In this document: positions 51,951 to 60,665 of the stretch, one piece after another
Layout of the letters: each line of letters begins with the position of its first letter
Numbering within the stretch: the stretch's first letter is position 1
Source: Pseudomonas sp. WS 5079
GTDB taxonomy: Bacteria > Pseudomonadota > Gammaproteobacteria > Pseudomonadales > Pseudomonadaceae
Direction of reading: 5' to 3'
DNA: 64,000 bases
Assembly: GCF_012985465.1 (NCBI RefSeq)
Contig: NZ_JAAQWN010000007.1
Location: 186,001-250,000 of the forward strand
The notes under the pieces: model-generated
Seen by the model: only the letters and a program-made list of their open reading frames with translations
Told to the model about the DNA's origin: nothing
Databases searched by the model: none
Program-made: the position numbers and the translations under genes

Positions 51951-54900
51951 TTGCAGACGCAAGAGAACAACAAAAAACGCCAGGCAACAAAACGCACCCG
52001 ACTGAGCCTGGGGATTGCGTCGGCCGCCATTGCGCTGGTCGCCAATGCCGCCATCATCAGCCCGGTGCTGGCAGCGCCAAGCGCAAACCACGCCCCGGCC
52101 ACTGACGTGCACAACTTCGACGTGCCCGCCCTGGCGCTGGATCAAGCCTTGGTCCTGCTGGCGCGCCAGGCCGGTGTCGAGTTGTACCTGGGCAGCAACG
52201 ACTTCACCAACAGCTACGGCAACCCGGTCAAGGGACGCCTGTCCCTGGACACCGCGCTGCAAACGCTGCTGGCCAATCAAGGGGTCAGCTATAGCCTCAC
52301 CGGCTCAGCCGAACGCCCGATCATCCAGGTGCAATCGGCACCGAACTCGGCGGGTATCCAGGCCGGCGACTTGCACCCGACCTACGTCATGGGGATGGAA
52401 GGCAAGCAGTCCCGGGACGAAAAGGGCTACAACGATATCTACGATCAGGACATCTCCTCGGTGTATGCCGGCAAGGAGCAGATCGAACGCTACAAAGGCG
52501 CAGCCCCCGCCGATATGTTCAAGGGCATGCTCAACGTGTACAGCGGCGACTCGCGCAACAGCGGCGCACTGGACCCAAACATCCGCGGCATCCAGGGCCC
52601 CGGCCGCGTGCCTGTGACCATCGACGGCACCGAGCAGGCAATCACCGCTTATCGCGGCTACATGGGCGCCAACAACCGCAACTACATCGACCCCAACCTG
52701 ATCGGCAGCATCAAGGTGCTCAAGGGCCCGAACCTGGAGCGTAACGTCTACAGCGGCATTGGCGGCGCAGTGGTGGCCAGCACTCTAAACGTCGACGATG
52801 TGCTCAAGCAGGACCAGGAATATGGTGGCGAACTTAAAATCGAAGGCAGCAATAACTCGGTGTCACCCAAACTGCCGACGCTGATGACCGGGCAAATGCC
52901 CAGCCCCGGTTATGAATATTCACCCATCAGGGGCTATTACGATCACTCGCTGTACAAACACCCGCGCACCAGCAGCAGTAACAAACTGCTGTCCAGCGAT
53001 GACTCCGCCTACCGCCTGGCACTGGCCACGCGCCAGGAAAAATTCGAACTGCTGGCAGCCTACGCCTTCCGTGAAAAAGGCAACCACTACGCGGGCAAGA
53101 ACAAGAGCGGCTTCTATTCCAGCGGGAAGAAAGTCAACGGCGAGTTTGACTACATTCCCAACCTCGCCACTATCTACAAACCGGGCGATGAAGTGCCCAA
53201 CACCTCCAGCAAGATGGAGTCCTGGCTGGGCAAGGCCAAACTCAAGATTGATGAAAACCAGTCCCTGGAATTCGGCTATCGCGACACCGATGCGCTGTAC
53301 GGCGAGATCCTGCCATCACGGATCTCGTTCTTTAAACCCGGCACGACTTACGACGCCGCCACCAACGGCGTGCCGCAATGGCCGTTGAGCCATGTACAAA
53401 GCAAAGCCTACAACCTGGAATACAACCTCAAGCCCGAAGGTAACCCGTGGGTGGATTTCTATTCCAACCTGTGGATGACCAACACCCGCAGCGATACCTA
53501 CAGCAGCGGTGGCGTCCCCAATCAAACCACCATTGCCGACCCGGTGTACCGCAATACCGCCCTGGCCAACGCCAAGCACGATCGTATCGGCCTGACCGCA
53601 AGCAATAAGTTGAAGTTGCTCGACAGCCTCGACCTGACCCTGGGTGGTAGTTATCAGCATGAAAAGTTGGGATCGAACGACAACTATTACGACCCTATCA
53701 TCAGCGACACGTTGCGCATGTACCCTCGGGCCGGGCGCCGCGAGGAACAGGAGTACAACTTCAAATTCGACTGGCGGCCCGTAAGCTTTGCCAAGTTTGA
53801 GGCGGGGATGCGTTATTCGTCTTATTGGGCATTTGATGATTACTTGAAAAGTGCCCAGGACAAGAGTGGGATAACAACACAATTTGAAGATACCGGGCGT
53901 CGGGTGGATTACACCACGCGAAAGACGCTGACCGACTCTGAGTTGCAAGCCGACATCGATCGACAAATTGCAAGCAACAAAGTTTTCTGGGATATGTTTG
54001 ATACCCCGGAGTCGGAGCGTCAGGAGCTAATTGACGTAATCAAACAACAAACGCCACGTGTGCAAGACACTCAGCACAGGGCGGATTGGGCGAGTGACGG
54101 AAAAGGTCGTTATTCACGCTATAACAATCCATGTATCAATGGATTGAGTGCAGGCGAAAATATTATTTCCTGCAGCTCTTCCGGAAACGGCAAGGGCTAC
54201 GAAAAAGATATCAAAGCCAAACACCAGAAAGACAGTGGCTGGACACCTTCGCTTTCTGCAACCTTCTATACCTCGGAAAATGGCCGGGTCTACCTGCGCT
54301 ACAGCGAGGCCATCCGTTACCCAAGCATGTTTGAAAGCACCATGGGCTTTTCCTCATCGGTCAACCCCTGGGGGCTTGAGCCAGAACATGCGCATAACTA
54401 CGAAGCCGCCTACATCCATAACCTGGCCGGCTGGGGTGGCAGTGAAAGCGCCGACATCAAGCTTAGCTATTACTACAACACGACCAAAAACGTGATCGAA
54501 CGCGACCCACAACTGCGCTTCAGTAACCTTGAGAAGCAAGTCACTTCCGGCGTGGAGTTCCAGGGCCGCTACGATAACGGACGGTTTTTCACCGACATGA
54601 GTATCGGCCACGTCCTGAAAAACAGAGTCTGCGATGAAAACTCGGCTGTCTCCGTCAGCACCGACGGCAGCACCCCCAACTGCGTGGAAGACGGTTTTGT
54701 AGGCGGATACCTGGTGAGCATGGCAATGCCGGAGTGGACTGCCAACCTCGGGTTAGGTGCGCGCTTCCTTGATCGCAAACTGGAAGTGGGCGGACGGGCT
54801 ATTTATTACCGCCAACATGAAAACAAGTTCTATGACAACTACCCCAACAGCGCCATGGTCAGTTATTACCTGAATACGCCCATGTCATGGGACAAGATCA

Positions 54901-55061
54901 TCACTTATGACGCCTACGTTAACTATAAATTGACCGATGACGCATCCATCGAGTTAACCGGCACCAACTTGAGCAACCTTTATTACATCGACCCACTCAC
55001 GCGTTCGGCCATGCCCGCACCCGGTCGAACGTTGAAACTCGCTTTCACCACTACTTTTTAA
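51951..55061 (+). CDS. TonB-dependent receptor with STN signalling domain, probable hemophore/heme receptor (HphR-like)
   Basis: A 1036-residue outer-membrane receptor. After the signal peptide comes an STN domain (FDVPALALDQALVLLARQAGVELYL...KGRLSLDTALQTLLANQGVSYSLTG) for FecR signalling, then a plug domain (IRGIQGPGRVPVTIDG; VLKGPNLERNVYSGIGG) and a 22-strand barrel ending in Phe. TTG at 51951 has GAGG 6 nt before it and gives a better signal peptide than the GTG at 51939. Extracellular loops hold paired cysteines. It likely takes heme from the protein encoded at 55150. Confidence 0.85.
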   Translation: MQTQENNKKRQATKRTRLSLGIASAAIALVANAAIISPVLAAPSANHAPATDVHNFDVPALALDQALVLLARQAGVELYLGSNDFTNSYGNPVKGRLSLDTALQTLLANQGVSYSLTGSAERPIIQVQSAPNSAGIQAGDLHPTYVMGMEGKQSRDEKGYNDIYDQDISSVYAGKEQIERYKGAAPADMFKGMLNVYSGDSRNSGALDPNIRGIQGPGRVPVTIDGTEQAITAYRGYMGANNRNYIDPNLIGSIKVLKGPNLERNVYSGIGGAVVASTLNVDDVLKQDQEYGGELKIEGSNNSVSPKLPTLMTGQMPSPGYEYSPIRGYYDHSLYKHPRTSSSNKLLSSDDSAYRLALATRQEKFELLAAYAFREKGNHYAGKNKSGFYSSGKKVNGEFDYIPNLATIYKPGDEVPNTSSKMESWLGKAKLKIDENQSLEFGYRDTDALYGEILPSRISFFKPGTTYDAATNGVPQWPLSHVQSKAYNLEYNLKPEGNPWVDFYSNLWMTNTRSDTYSSGGVPNQTTIADPVYRNTALANAKHDRIGLTASNKLKLLDSLDLTLGGSYQHEKLGSNDNYYDPIISDTLRMYPRAGRREEQEYNFKFDWRPVSFAKFEAGMRYSSYWAFDDYLKSAQDKSGITTQFEDTGRRVDYTTRKTLTDSELQADIDRQIASNKVFWDMFDTPESERQELIDVIKQQTPRVQDTQHRADWASDGKGRYSRYNNPCINGLSAGENIISCSSSGNGKGYEKDIKAKHQKDSGWTPSLSATFYTSENGRVYLRYSEAIRYPSMFESTMGFSSSVNPWGLEPEHAHNYEAAYIHNLAGWGGSESADIKLSYYYNTTKNVIERDPQLRFSNLEKQVTSGVEFQGRYDNGRFFTDMSIGHVLKNRVCDENSAVSVSTDGSTPNCVEDGFVGGYLVSMAMPEWTANLGLGARFLDRKLEVGGRAIYYRQHENKFYDNYPNSAMVSYYLNTPMSWDKIITYDAYVNYKLTDDASIELTGTNLSNLYYIDPLTRSAMPAPGRTLKLAFTTTF

Positions 55062-55149
55062 CTTGGGAGGTACTGCATGGGAGGCTAAAGAAGAAATTGG
55101 CAAACGCTTGACGTGTTGACTTAATTTAAATCACTCAATGGATGATGAA

Positions 55150-55911
55150 ATGAAATCTTTCAACTACACAGTATTGGCAGTGGCACTTCTGGGTCTGGCT
55201 GGCGTTGCTCAAGCAGCCACTTCTTCTGGTCAAAGTTACGATGGCACGATCGTCGTCGACGGCTCCAGTGGTTCAGGCTCAACTAACCACCCAGGTTCCG
55301 CAGGCCAGCCAGCCATTGGCGTTAACGCTTTTTACAACGGCACGAAAGTCGCTTTCAGCGGTTTGAAAGGTATGGCTGCCACCGATGCCAATGGTGTCTC
55401 CACCATTACCACCGCGATGATGCCACCCTCTCACTCCACACTGGGCAACTTTGACTTCAAGCAAGTCGCCAACCAGCAAGTGTACTACGGAGAATGGTCG
55501 CAGACCGGCGCCAACAATGATCCAACCCGCGTCGTGTACTACTCCGGCGACACCGCTGGCCGTGTACTGCCAACAGCCAACGTGACCTACGCGGTACAGG
55601 GCATCAACAACTACTCCGGGGCGAACGTGCTGTCTGGCGACCTGACCGCCTCGTTCGGCAACGCTACACCAACCTTGACCGGCTCGCTGAGCAACAGCGC
55701 GCTTAAAGTTCAAGTCACCGCGGCCATCGACACCGCCACCGCAGGCTTCGCCGGTACTGCCCAGGCGCGTAATACCGCAACCAACGCACTGCTTTCGTCC
55801 GGCACCTCACAAGGCAGCTTCTTCGGCGCAGGCGCCACCGCGTCGCTGGCGGGTATCGCCAAGTTCACCGACCGCAACTACGACACCGCCTTCGGTGGTG
55901 TCGCCAAGTAA
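55150..55911 (+). CDS. Secreted hemophilin-like hemophore (HphA-like), Slam substrate
   Basis: A 253-residue protein with a signal-peptidase-I leader (MKSFNYTVLAVALLGLAG..., cleavage after AQA at 22) and no Cys, so it is not a lipoprotein. The C-terminus GSFFGAGATASLAGIAKFTDRNYDTAFGGVAK-type segment (about 222-253) is the TbpB/hemophilin barrel end. Only two His occur in the mature chain (H47, H95), candidates for heme ligation. It is flanked by a receptor and a Slam protein, as expected for a hemophilin. A start at 55138 would give a weaker signal. Confidence 0.75.
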   Translation: MKSFNYTVLAVALLGLAGVAQAATSSGQSYDGTIVVDGSSGSGSTNHPGSAGQPAIGVNAFYNGTKVAFSGLKGMAATDANGVSTITTAMMPPSHSTLGNFDFKQVANQQVYYGEWSQTGANNDPTRVVYYSGDTAGRVLPTANVTYAVQGINNYSGANVLSGDLTASFGNATPTLTGSLSNSALKVQVTAAIDTATAGFAGTAQARNTATNALLSSGTSQGSFFGAGATASLAGIAKFTDRNYDTAFGGVAK

Positions 55912-55941
55912 TCGCACGTTGAACCTGTTGTAGCACCACCC

Positions 55942-55980
55942 AAGCAAGTGCCTGCCCCCAGGCACTTGCTTTTGGCGTTT
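55942..55980 (+). terminator. Terminator between hemophore and Slam genes
   Basis: Perfect 13-bp stem AAGCAAGTGCCTG/CAGGCACTTGCTT (55942-55954 and 55959-55971) with a 4-base loop, then TTTT-GGCG-TTTT. Partial read-through would give much hemophore mRNA and little translocator mRNA. Confidence 0.83.
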
Positions 55981-56004
55981 TGAAGCGATCCCGAGAGCCC
56001 GGTA

Positions 56005-57504
56005 ATGCCCCAGCCCTATTGCATGCGATCCCTCACGCTCCACGCTTTACCCTTTTCCCTACTGCTGTGCATGACCCCGGCGGTATTTGCCGCCGACCAG
56101 GACACCAGCCTGCGCCTGAACCAGACCATCGAGTACCGCGCCAATCAGCAAGAGCGCGAGTTGCTCAAGGATGAACTGCCCAGCGACGGCGCCCCGCCGC
56201 TGTTGAATATCGATGGGCAAACCTACCGCGTCGGCAACAACCTCGATGAACTGGGCCGCGCGGTGTACCTGTCCATCGAGCGCCAGCAATGGCCGCAAGC
56301 CAGGGATTACCTCAAGCGCTACACCGCCCTGCCCGGCCACGACCCGATGCTCACCGCCTATGCCAACGGCGGCCTGGCCCGCGCCGATGGCAACCTTGAA
56401 CAAGCAGAAAGCTACTACCGCCAGCTGCTGGCGTTGCAGGGCGACTTCCTGCCGGGGCGCCTGGAGCTGGCGCGGGTATTGTTCGAGAACCGCAAGGATG
56501 GCGAATCCAACGCCGCGTTCCGGCAGATCAGCAGCAGCCTCAGCCCAGCGGACGCCCAAGCCATGGGCGTGGGCAAGACCGTCGACAGTTTTATCCAGGC
56601 CCTGGACCACCGTGAAGACTGGCAAGGCTCCCTGGCTATCGGCCCGACCTGGGGCTACAACCTCAACCAGTCCCCGGAAAGCGAGGTGACTTATCGCTAC
56701 GTCACCCCCGACGAAACCATCTACGTCAAACGCTCACTGCCCAAGGCCGTGTCTGCCCACGGCGCGGACTACGAGGCCACGCTCAACAAGCGCGTGGCCA
56801 TCAGCGGCCACCACGGGGTGTTCATGCGCTCGCTGCTCTATGGCCAGGCCTATGAAAAACAGAGCAAGTACAACGAAGGCACCCTCATCAATAACGCTGG
56901 CTACAGCTACCACGACGCCAAAAACCAGTACGCCCTCGGGCCGTCGTTTGAATTCAATACGATTGGTGACAACGCCATGTACAGCGCCTGGGGGCTGCGC
57001 GGCGAATTGATTCATACACTGTCGGCCACCCGCATGTTCAAGCTGGAAGGCGAATACAAGGACATGGCCTACAAACACCAGATCAATAGCAACCTCGACG
57101 GCGGCATCAGTTCGGTCTACGCCACCCTGTGGCAGGCCCTGCCCCAACGGTGGACGCTGTTCGGCGGCGTAGACCTGACCGAACGTAATACCCAGGACCG
57201 CACGGCGGCCTACCTGCAAAAGGGCGTGCGGCTGGGGGTGGCGAAGGATTTCGAAGTGGGCGTCAGCGCCGTGCTGTTCGCCTCGTACCGCAAGCGCCAA
57301 TACGATGCCTACAGCGCTATCGTCGATGATCGACGCAATGAGAAAGAACAAGGCTACACCTTTATCCTGCGTGCCCCACGCCTGGCGGTGCTGGATGCGG
57401 TGCCCAGTCTGACGGTCAAGTACAACAAGGTCGTCAGCAATGTCGACTGGCTTTATTCCTACGACAAAAACAGCATCAGCCTAAAGCTGGAAAAGCAGTT
57501 TTAA
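56005..57504 (+). CDS. Slam-type outer-membrane translocator (TPR plus DUF560 barrel)
   Basis: A 499-residue protein: signal peptide (ends near AVFAA, residue 30), periplasmic TPR-like repeats (about 95-200; QWPQARDYLKRYTALPGHDPMLTAYANGGLARADGNLEQAESYYRQL) and a DUF560/Slam beta-barrel (about 205-499) starting WQGSLAIGPTWGYNLNQSP and ending LKLEKQF. Slams move TbpB-like lipoproteins or, in Acinetobacter, the secreted hemophore HphA across the outer membrane. Here the substrate is most likely the protein at 55150. Alternative start at 56023. Confidence 0.85.
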   Translation: MPQPYCMRSLTLHALPFSLLLCMTPAVFAADQDTSLRLNQTIEYRANQQERELLKDELPSDGAPPLLNIDGQTYRVGNNLDELGRAVYLSIERQQWPQARDYLKRYTALPGHDPMLTAYANGGLARADGNLEQAESYYRQLLALQGDFLPGRLELARVLFENRKDGESNAAFRQISSSLSPADAQAMGVGKTVDSFIQALDHREDWQGSLAIGPTWGYNLNQSPESEVTYRYVTPDETIYVKRSLPKAVSAHGADYEATLNKRVAISGHHGVFMRSLLYGQAYEKQSKYNEGTLINNAGYSYHDAKNQYALGPSFEFNTIGDNAMYSAWGLRGELIHTLSATRMFKLEGEYKDMAYKHQINSNLDGGISSVYATLWQALPQRWTLFGGVDLTERNTQDRTAAYLQKGVRLGVAKDFEVGVSAVLFASYRKRQYDAYSAIVDDRRNEKEQGYTFILRAPRLAVLDAVPSLTVKYNKVVSNVDWLYSYDKNSISLKLEKQF

Positions 57505-57603
57505 CCGACAACACCGGGTTTTCTATTTCGCGGTTGCACTTATAGCGAGCTACTGTATAAAACGCCCCTATAAACCGCGCCATCTAGCATGAGGATCCCG
57601 GCC

Positions 57604-58011
57604 GTGGAAGAAGTTATCGAACAATTGCGTGAAGCCAACGAACCGGTACCGGTTCCTCTGGAACTGCCCGACGAAGACCAGTTGGTGGAAGTCGAGGAAC
57701 AGCTGTTTATCAACATCCCGTTTGTGTTCAAGGAATTCCTGCTGACCGTCAGCGATGTGGTGTATGGCAGCCTGGAGCCGGTGACCATCACCGACCCCCA
57801 GTCCCACACTTACCTGCCGGAAGTCGCCGCCAATGCCTGGGATATCGGCGTGCCTCGCGAACTGATCCCGATTTGCCAGGATGGCGACGACTACTATTGC
57901 GTCGAAGAAGACGGCACGGTGGTGTTGTGGTCCGGCGAAGAAGAACTGGTAACCGAAGAGTCCTGGGAGTCGGTGTGGCACTGGGCGCGGGACGTCTGGC
58001 TGGAAAGCTGA
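57604..58011 (+). CDS. SMI1/KNR4-like protein
   Basis: A 135-residue acidic protein with the fold-typical segments FKEFLLTVSDVVYGSLEPV, IPICQDGDDYYCVEEDG and VVLWS...SVWHWARDVWLES. A GTG start at 57604 with AGGA 8 nt upstream is preferred to ATG at 57589. SMI1 proteins are often immunity proteins, but this stand-alone, conserved form next to housekeeping genes is more likely a domestic protein. Function unknown. Confidence 0.82.
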   Translation: MEEVIEQLREANEPVPVPLELPDEDQLVEVEEQLFINIPFVFKEFLLTVSDVVYGSLEPVTITDPQSHTYLPEVAANAWDIGVPRELIPICQDGDDYYCVEEDGTVVLWSGEEELVTEESWESVWHWARDVWLES

Positions 58012-58019
58012 TGCCTTTG

Positions 58020-58043
58020 TAGGCGCCGGCCGGCCGGCGCCTA
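58020..58043. repeat. 24-bp perfect GC palindrome between convergent genes
   Basis: TAGGCGCCGGCC and its exact complement run straight on to each other between the SMI1-like gene and the antiporter gene. It can form a hairpin on either strand and may be a REP relic acting as end signal. Confidence 0.75.
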
Positions 58044-58071
58044 CGGTGGATCGCTCAGTTGAGGGTGGTGG

Positions 58072-59835
58072 TCAGTGCTCCGGCGTGTCCTTGTGATTGT
58101 CCAGGGTCTCCAGCAAAGCCACTTGCATACGTGTATGGATGCGGATGAACCAACGCCAGAGCACGGCGGCCACCGCAGCCGTGACCACGGCAATCAACAC
58201 CAGCAACTTGTTGGTCGGCAAAATACTGGCCGACAAGGCTGCCAACAGCAGGAAGATCACCAGTAGCGAGAGAATCGGGATCAGTTCGGCAATCACCCGC
58301 CGCACGCGCTGGGTATGGCGCCCGGCCATTTCCGGCTTCACGCTCATCTCCGCCAGCAACATCGACAGCGCCTTGAGCTTGCGATATGCGGCAATCAGAA
58401 ACGGCAGCGACAGCAACAACGCCCCGCCCCAGATCAATGCCTTCTGCCAACTCGGATCACTGATCCAACCTTCCAGATACCCACCAATGCGCGCGGCAAA
58501 AAAGCTGCCGGTGAAGAAGATCGCCACCACCAGCGCCAGGTTCACCCCCACCTGCAGGATGATCTTGCGGATCATCGACGCCAGCATCGCGCCTTCGCCC
58601 TGGGGCGAAATACTGCGCAACCATTCGCCATACATGCCAAACACCCGGCTCAGGCGTTGGGGCATCACCGCCGCGATCTTCAAGGACAATGGGTCGGCGC
58701 CACGAATCAGGTAGGGCGTGAGCAACGTCGTGATGGCGGAAACGGCCACCGCCACCGGGTAGAGAAAGTCGCTGGTCACCTGCAAGGTCATCCCCAGCGC
58801 CGCAATGATGAAAGAAAATTCGCCAATTTGTGACAGGCCCATACCCACCCGCAACGAAGTGCGGCCGTCATTGCCGGCGATAAACGCGCCAAGGCCACAG
58901 GACAGCATCTTGCCCAGCACCACGGCCACGGTGATCACTGCAATCGGCCAGGCGTATTGCAGCAGGATCTGCGGGTCGATCATCAAGCCAATGGCAACAA
59001 AGAAGATTGCGCTAAACATGTCGCGAACCGGTTCGATCAGGCGCTCGATTTTCAGCAACTGCCGGGATTCGGCCATGATCGCACCGATCAGGAAGGCGCC
59101 CAGCACCATGCTGTATTCGAGCTTGACCACCAGCAGGCAGAAGCCGAAACACAGGCCCAGGACGGTGATCAGCAGCATCTCGTTGCTTTCGAACTTGGCC
59201 ACGTAGGCCAGCAGCCGTGGCACCAGCAAAATGCCGATCACCAGGGCCACGATCATGAACAGCGAGAGCTTGCCGACCGTGGAAAACACCTCGCCGGAAC
59301 TGACCGTACCGCTGACGGCGATGCTCGACAGCAAGGCAATGATGCCGATACCCAGGATGTCTTCGACAATCAGCACGCCAAAGATCAGCTGGGCGAAGCG
59401 CTGGTTTTTCATCTTCAGGTCGTTGAGCGCCTTGACGATGATGGTGGTCGAGGAAATCGCCAGGATCGCGCCGAGGAACAGCGAGTCCATGGTGTTCCAG
59501 TCGAACCATTGGCCAATTTCATAGCCAATCCAGATCATCAGGATGATTTCAAGGAAGGCGGCGATAAACGCCGTGGCGCCCACCTTGAACAGCTTGCGCA
59601 GGCTGAACTCCAGGCCCAGGCAGAACATCAGGAAGATCACCCCCAGCTCGGCCAGGGTCTTGATAGTGTCTTCGTCGTGGATCAGGCCGAATGGCGGGGT
59701 GTGCGGGCCAATGATGAAGCCGGCGACGATATACCCCAGGACGACCGGCTGCTTGAGGCGATGAAACAGGATAGTCACCACCCCTGCCACCAGCATGATC
59801 ACGGCCAAATCCTGGATAAAGCTGATGGCGTGCAT
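58072..59835 (-). CDS. CPA2-family cation:proton antiporter (KefB/YbaL-like)
   Basis: A 587-residue membrane protein with 12-13 N-terminal helices (residues 5-385) including GLEFSLRKLFKVG, the Na+/H+-exchanger core SSTTIIVKALNDL and GLSQIGEFSFI, then about 200 residues with extra membrane helices instead of an RCK/TrkA-N domain. It probably exchanges K+ or Na+ for H+. The absence of the NAD-binding domain sets it apart from classical KefB/KefC. Promoter-bearing 290-bp region follows upstream. Confidence 0.88.
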   Translation of the reverse strand: MHAISFIQDLAVIMLVAGVVTILFHRLKQPVVLGYIVAGFIIGPHTPPFGLIHDEDTIKTLAELGVIFLMFCLGLEFSLRKLFKVGATAFIAAFLEIILMIWIGYEIGQWFDWNTMDSLFLGAILAISSTTIIVKALNDLKMKNQRFAQLIFGVLIVEDILGIGIIALLSSIAVSGTVSSGEVFSTVGKLSLFMIVALVIGILLVPRLLAYVAKFESNEMLLITVLGLCFGFCLLVVKLEYSMVLGAFLIGAIMAESRQLLKIERLIEPVRDMFSAIFFVAIGLMIDPQILLQYAWPIAVITVAVVLGKMLSCGLGAFIAGNDGRTSLRVGMGLSQIGEFSFIIAALGMTLQVTSDFLYPVAVAVSAITTLLTPYLIRGADPLSLKIAAVMPQRLSRVFGMYGEWLRSISPQGEGAMLASMIRKIILQVGVNLALVVAIFFTGSFFAARIGGYLEGWISDPSWQKALIWGGALLLSLPFLIAAYRKLKALSMLLAEMSVKPEMAGRHTQRVRRVIAELIPILSLLVIFLLLAALSASILPTNKLLVLIAVVTAAVAAVLWRWFIRIHTRMQVALLETLDNHKDTPEH

Positions 59836-60128
59836 GGCGAGGGGCTCCTTGAGGGTACTGGCGCTGTCCCGGTTTCCACGCGGCCGCTACAACGGCGCGC
59901 AATGTGCGGAAGGAGAAGTCTGCCTTAATCGTAAGAAATGCCCTTGAAATGGGCTTTTCAAGGGTAACACCACGACTTCCGGCAGAAAGCCGGTGCAATA
60001 TATGGAAACAGATCGCCTTGGGCGTGACGGCAAGGCCCGTCCCGGCGTCCCGTAAGGGATGACGCCGCAATGATTCCAGCATCCGCAGAGGTGCCCCCCC
60101 AACCAATGCCTACAACCGTGAGTGTGCT

Positions 60129-60611
60129 ATGGAACCCGGAAACGCCCAGCTGTCGATGACGGTATTGATGACCCCTGACATGGCCAACTTCTCAGGCAAT
60201 GTCCACGGTGGCACCCTGCTCAAGTACCTCGACGAAGTGGCCTACGCCTGCGCCAGCCGTTATGCCGGCCGCTACGTAGTCACGCTGTCGGTGGACCAGG
60301 TGATTTTTCGCGAGCCGATCCATGTCGGCGAGTTGGTGACGTTCCTGGCTTCGGTCAACTACACCGGCAACACCTCGATGGAAGTAGGGATCAAGGTCGT
60401 CACCGAGAACATCCGCGAGCGCTCGGTGCGCCATACCAACAGTTGCTTCTTCACCATGGTTGCCGTCGATGACGACCGCAAGCCGGCCGCCGTGCCCGCA
60501 TTGCAGCCGCAGAACAGTGAAGACAAGCGCCGGTTTATCCAGGGCAAGCAGCGCCGGCAGATTCGCCAGGAGCTGGAGAAGCGCTACCAGGAAATCAAGG
60601 CCGACGTGTAA
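60129..60611 (+). CDS. Acyl-CoA thioesterase (hotdog fold, YciA/BFIT-like)
   Basis: A 160-residue hotdog-fold thioesterase with the active-site region NFSGNVHGGTLLKYLDEVAYACASRYAG (Asn/Asp site) and the beta-hairpin VVTLSVDQVIFREPI. It hydrolyses acyl-CoA in the cytoplasm; chain length cannot be told. The 290 bp upstream have a hairpin at 59941-59965 (CCCTTGA/TCAAGGG) and a GC stem (GGCGTC/GACGCC) but no gene. Convergent with pdxY across a hairpin. Confidence 0.88.
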   Translation: MEPGNAQLSMTVLMTPDMANFSGNVHGGTLLKYLDEVAYACASRYAGRYVVTLSVDQVIFREPIHVGELVTFLASVNYTGNTSMEVGIKVVTENIRERSVRHTNSCFFTMVAVDDDRKPAAVPALQPQNSEDKRRFIQGKQRRQIRQELEKRYQEIKADV

Positions 60612-60621
60612 CCCCAATCAA

Positions 60622-60653
60622 AATGTGGGAGCGGGCTTGCTCGCTCCCACATT
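60622..60653. terminator. Shared hairpin between the thioesterase and pdxY genes
   Basis: AATGTGGGAGC and GCTCCCACATT pair around GGGCTTGCTC, a REP-type sequence that probably works as a bidirectional end signal. Confidence 0.7.
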
Positions 60654-60665
60654 GGGTTGGTGGTG

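Noticed and set aside
55150..55911. HasA-type hemophore
   Set aside because: HasA has no N-terminal signal peptide and uses a type I exporter; this protein has a Sec leader, a TbpB-like C-terminus and a Slam gene next to it.
57604..58011. SMI1-like immunity protein for the large protein at 28138
   Set aside because: It is 25 kb away, lies among housekeeping genes and has no toxin gene next to it.
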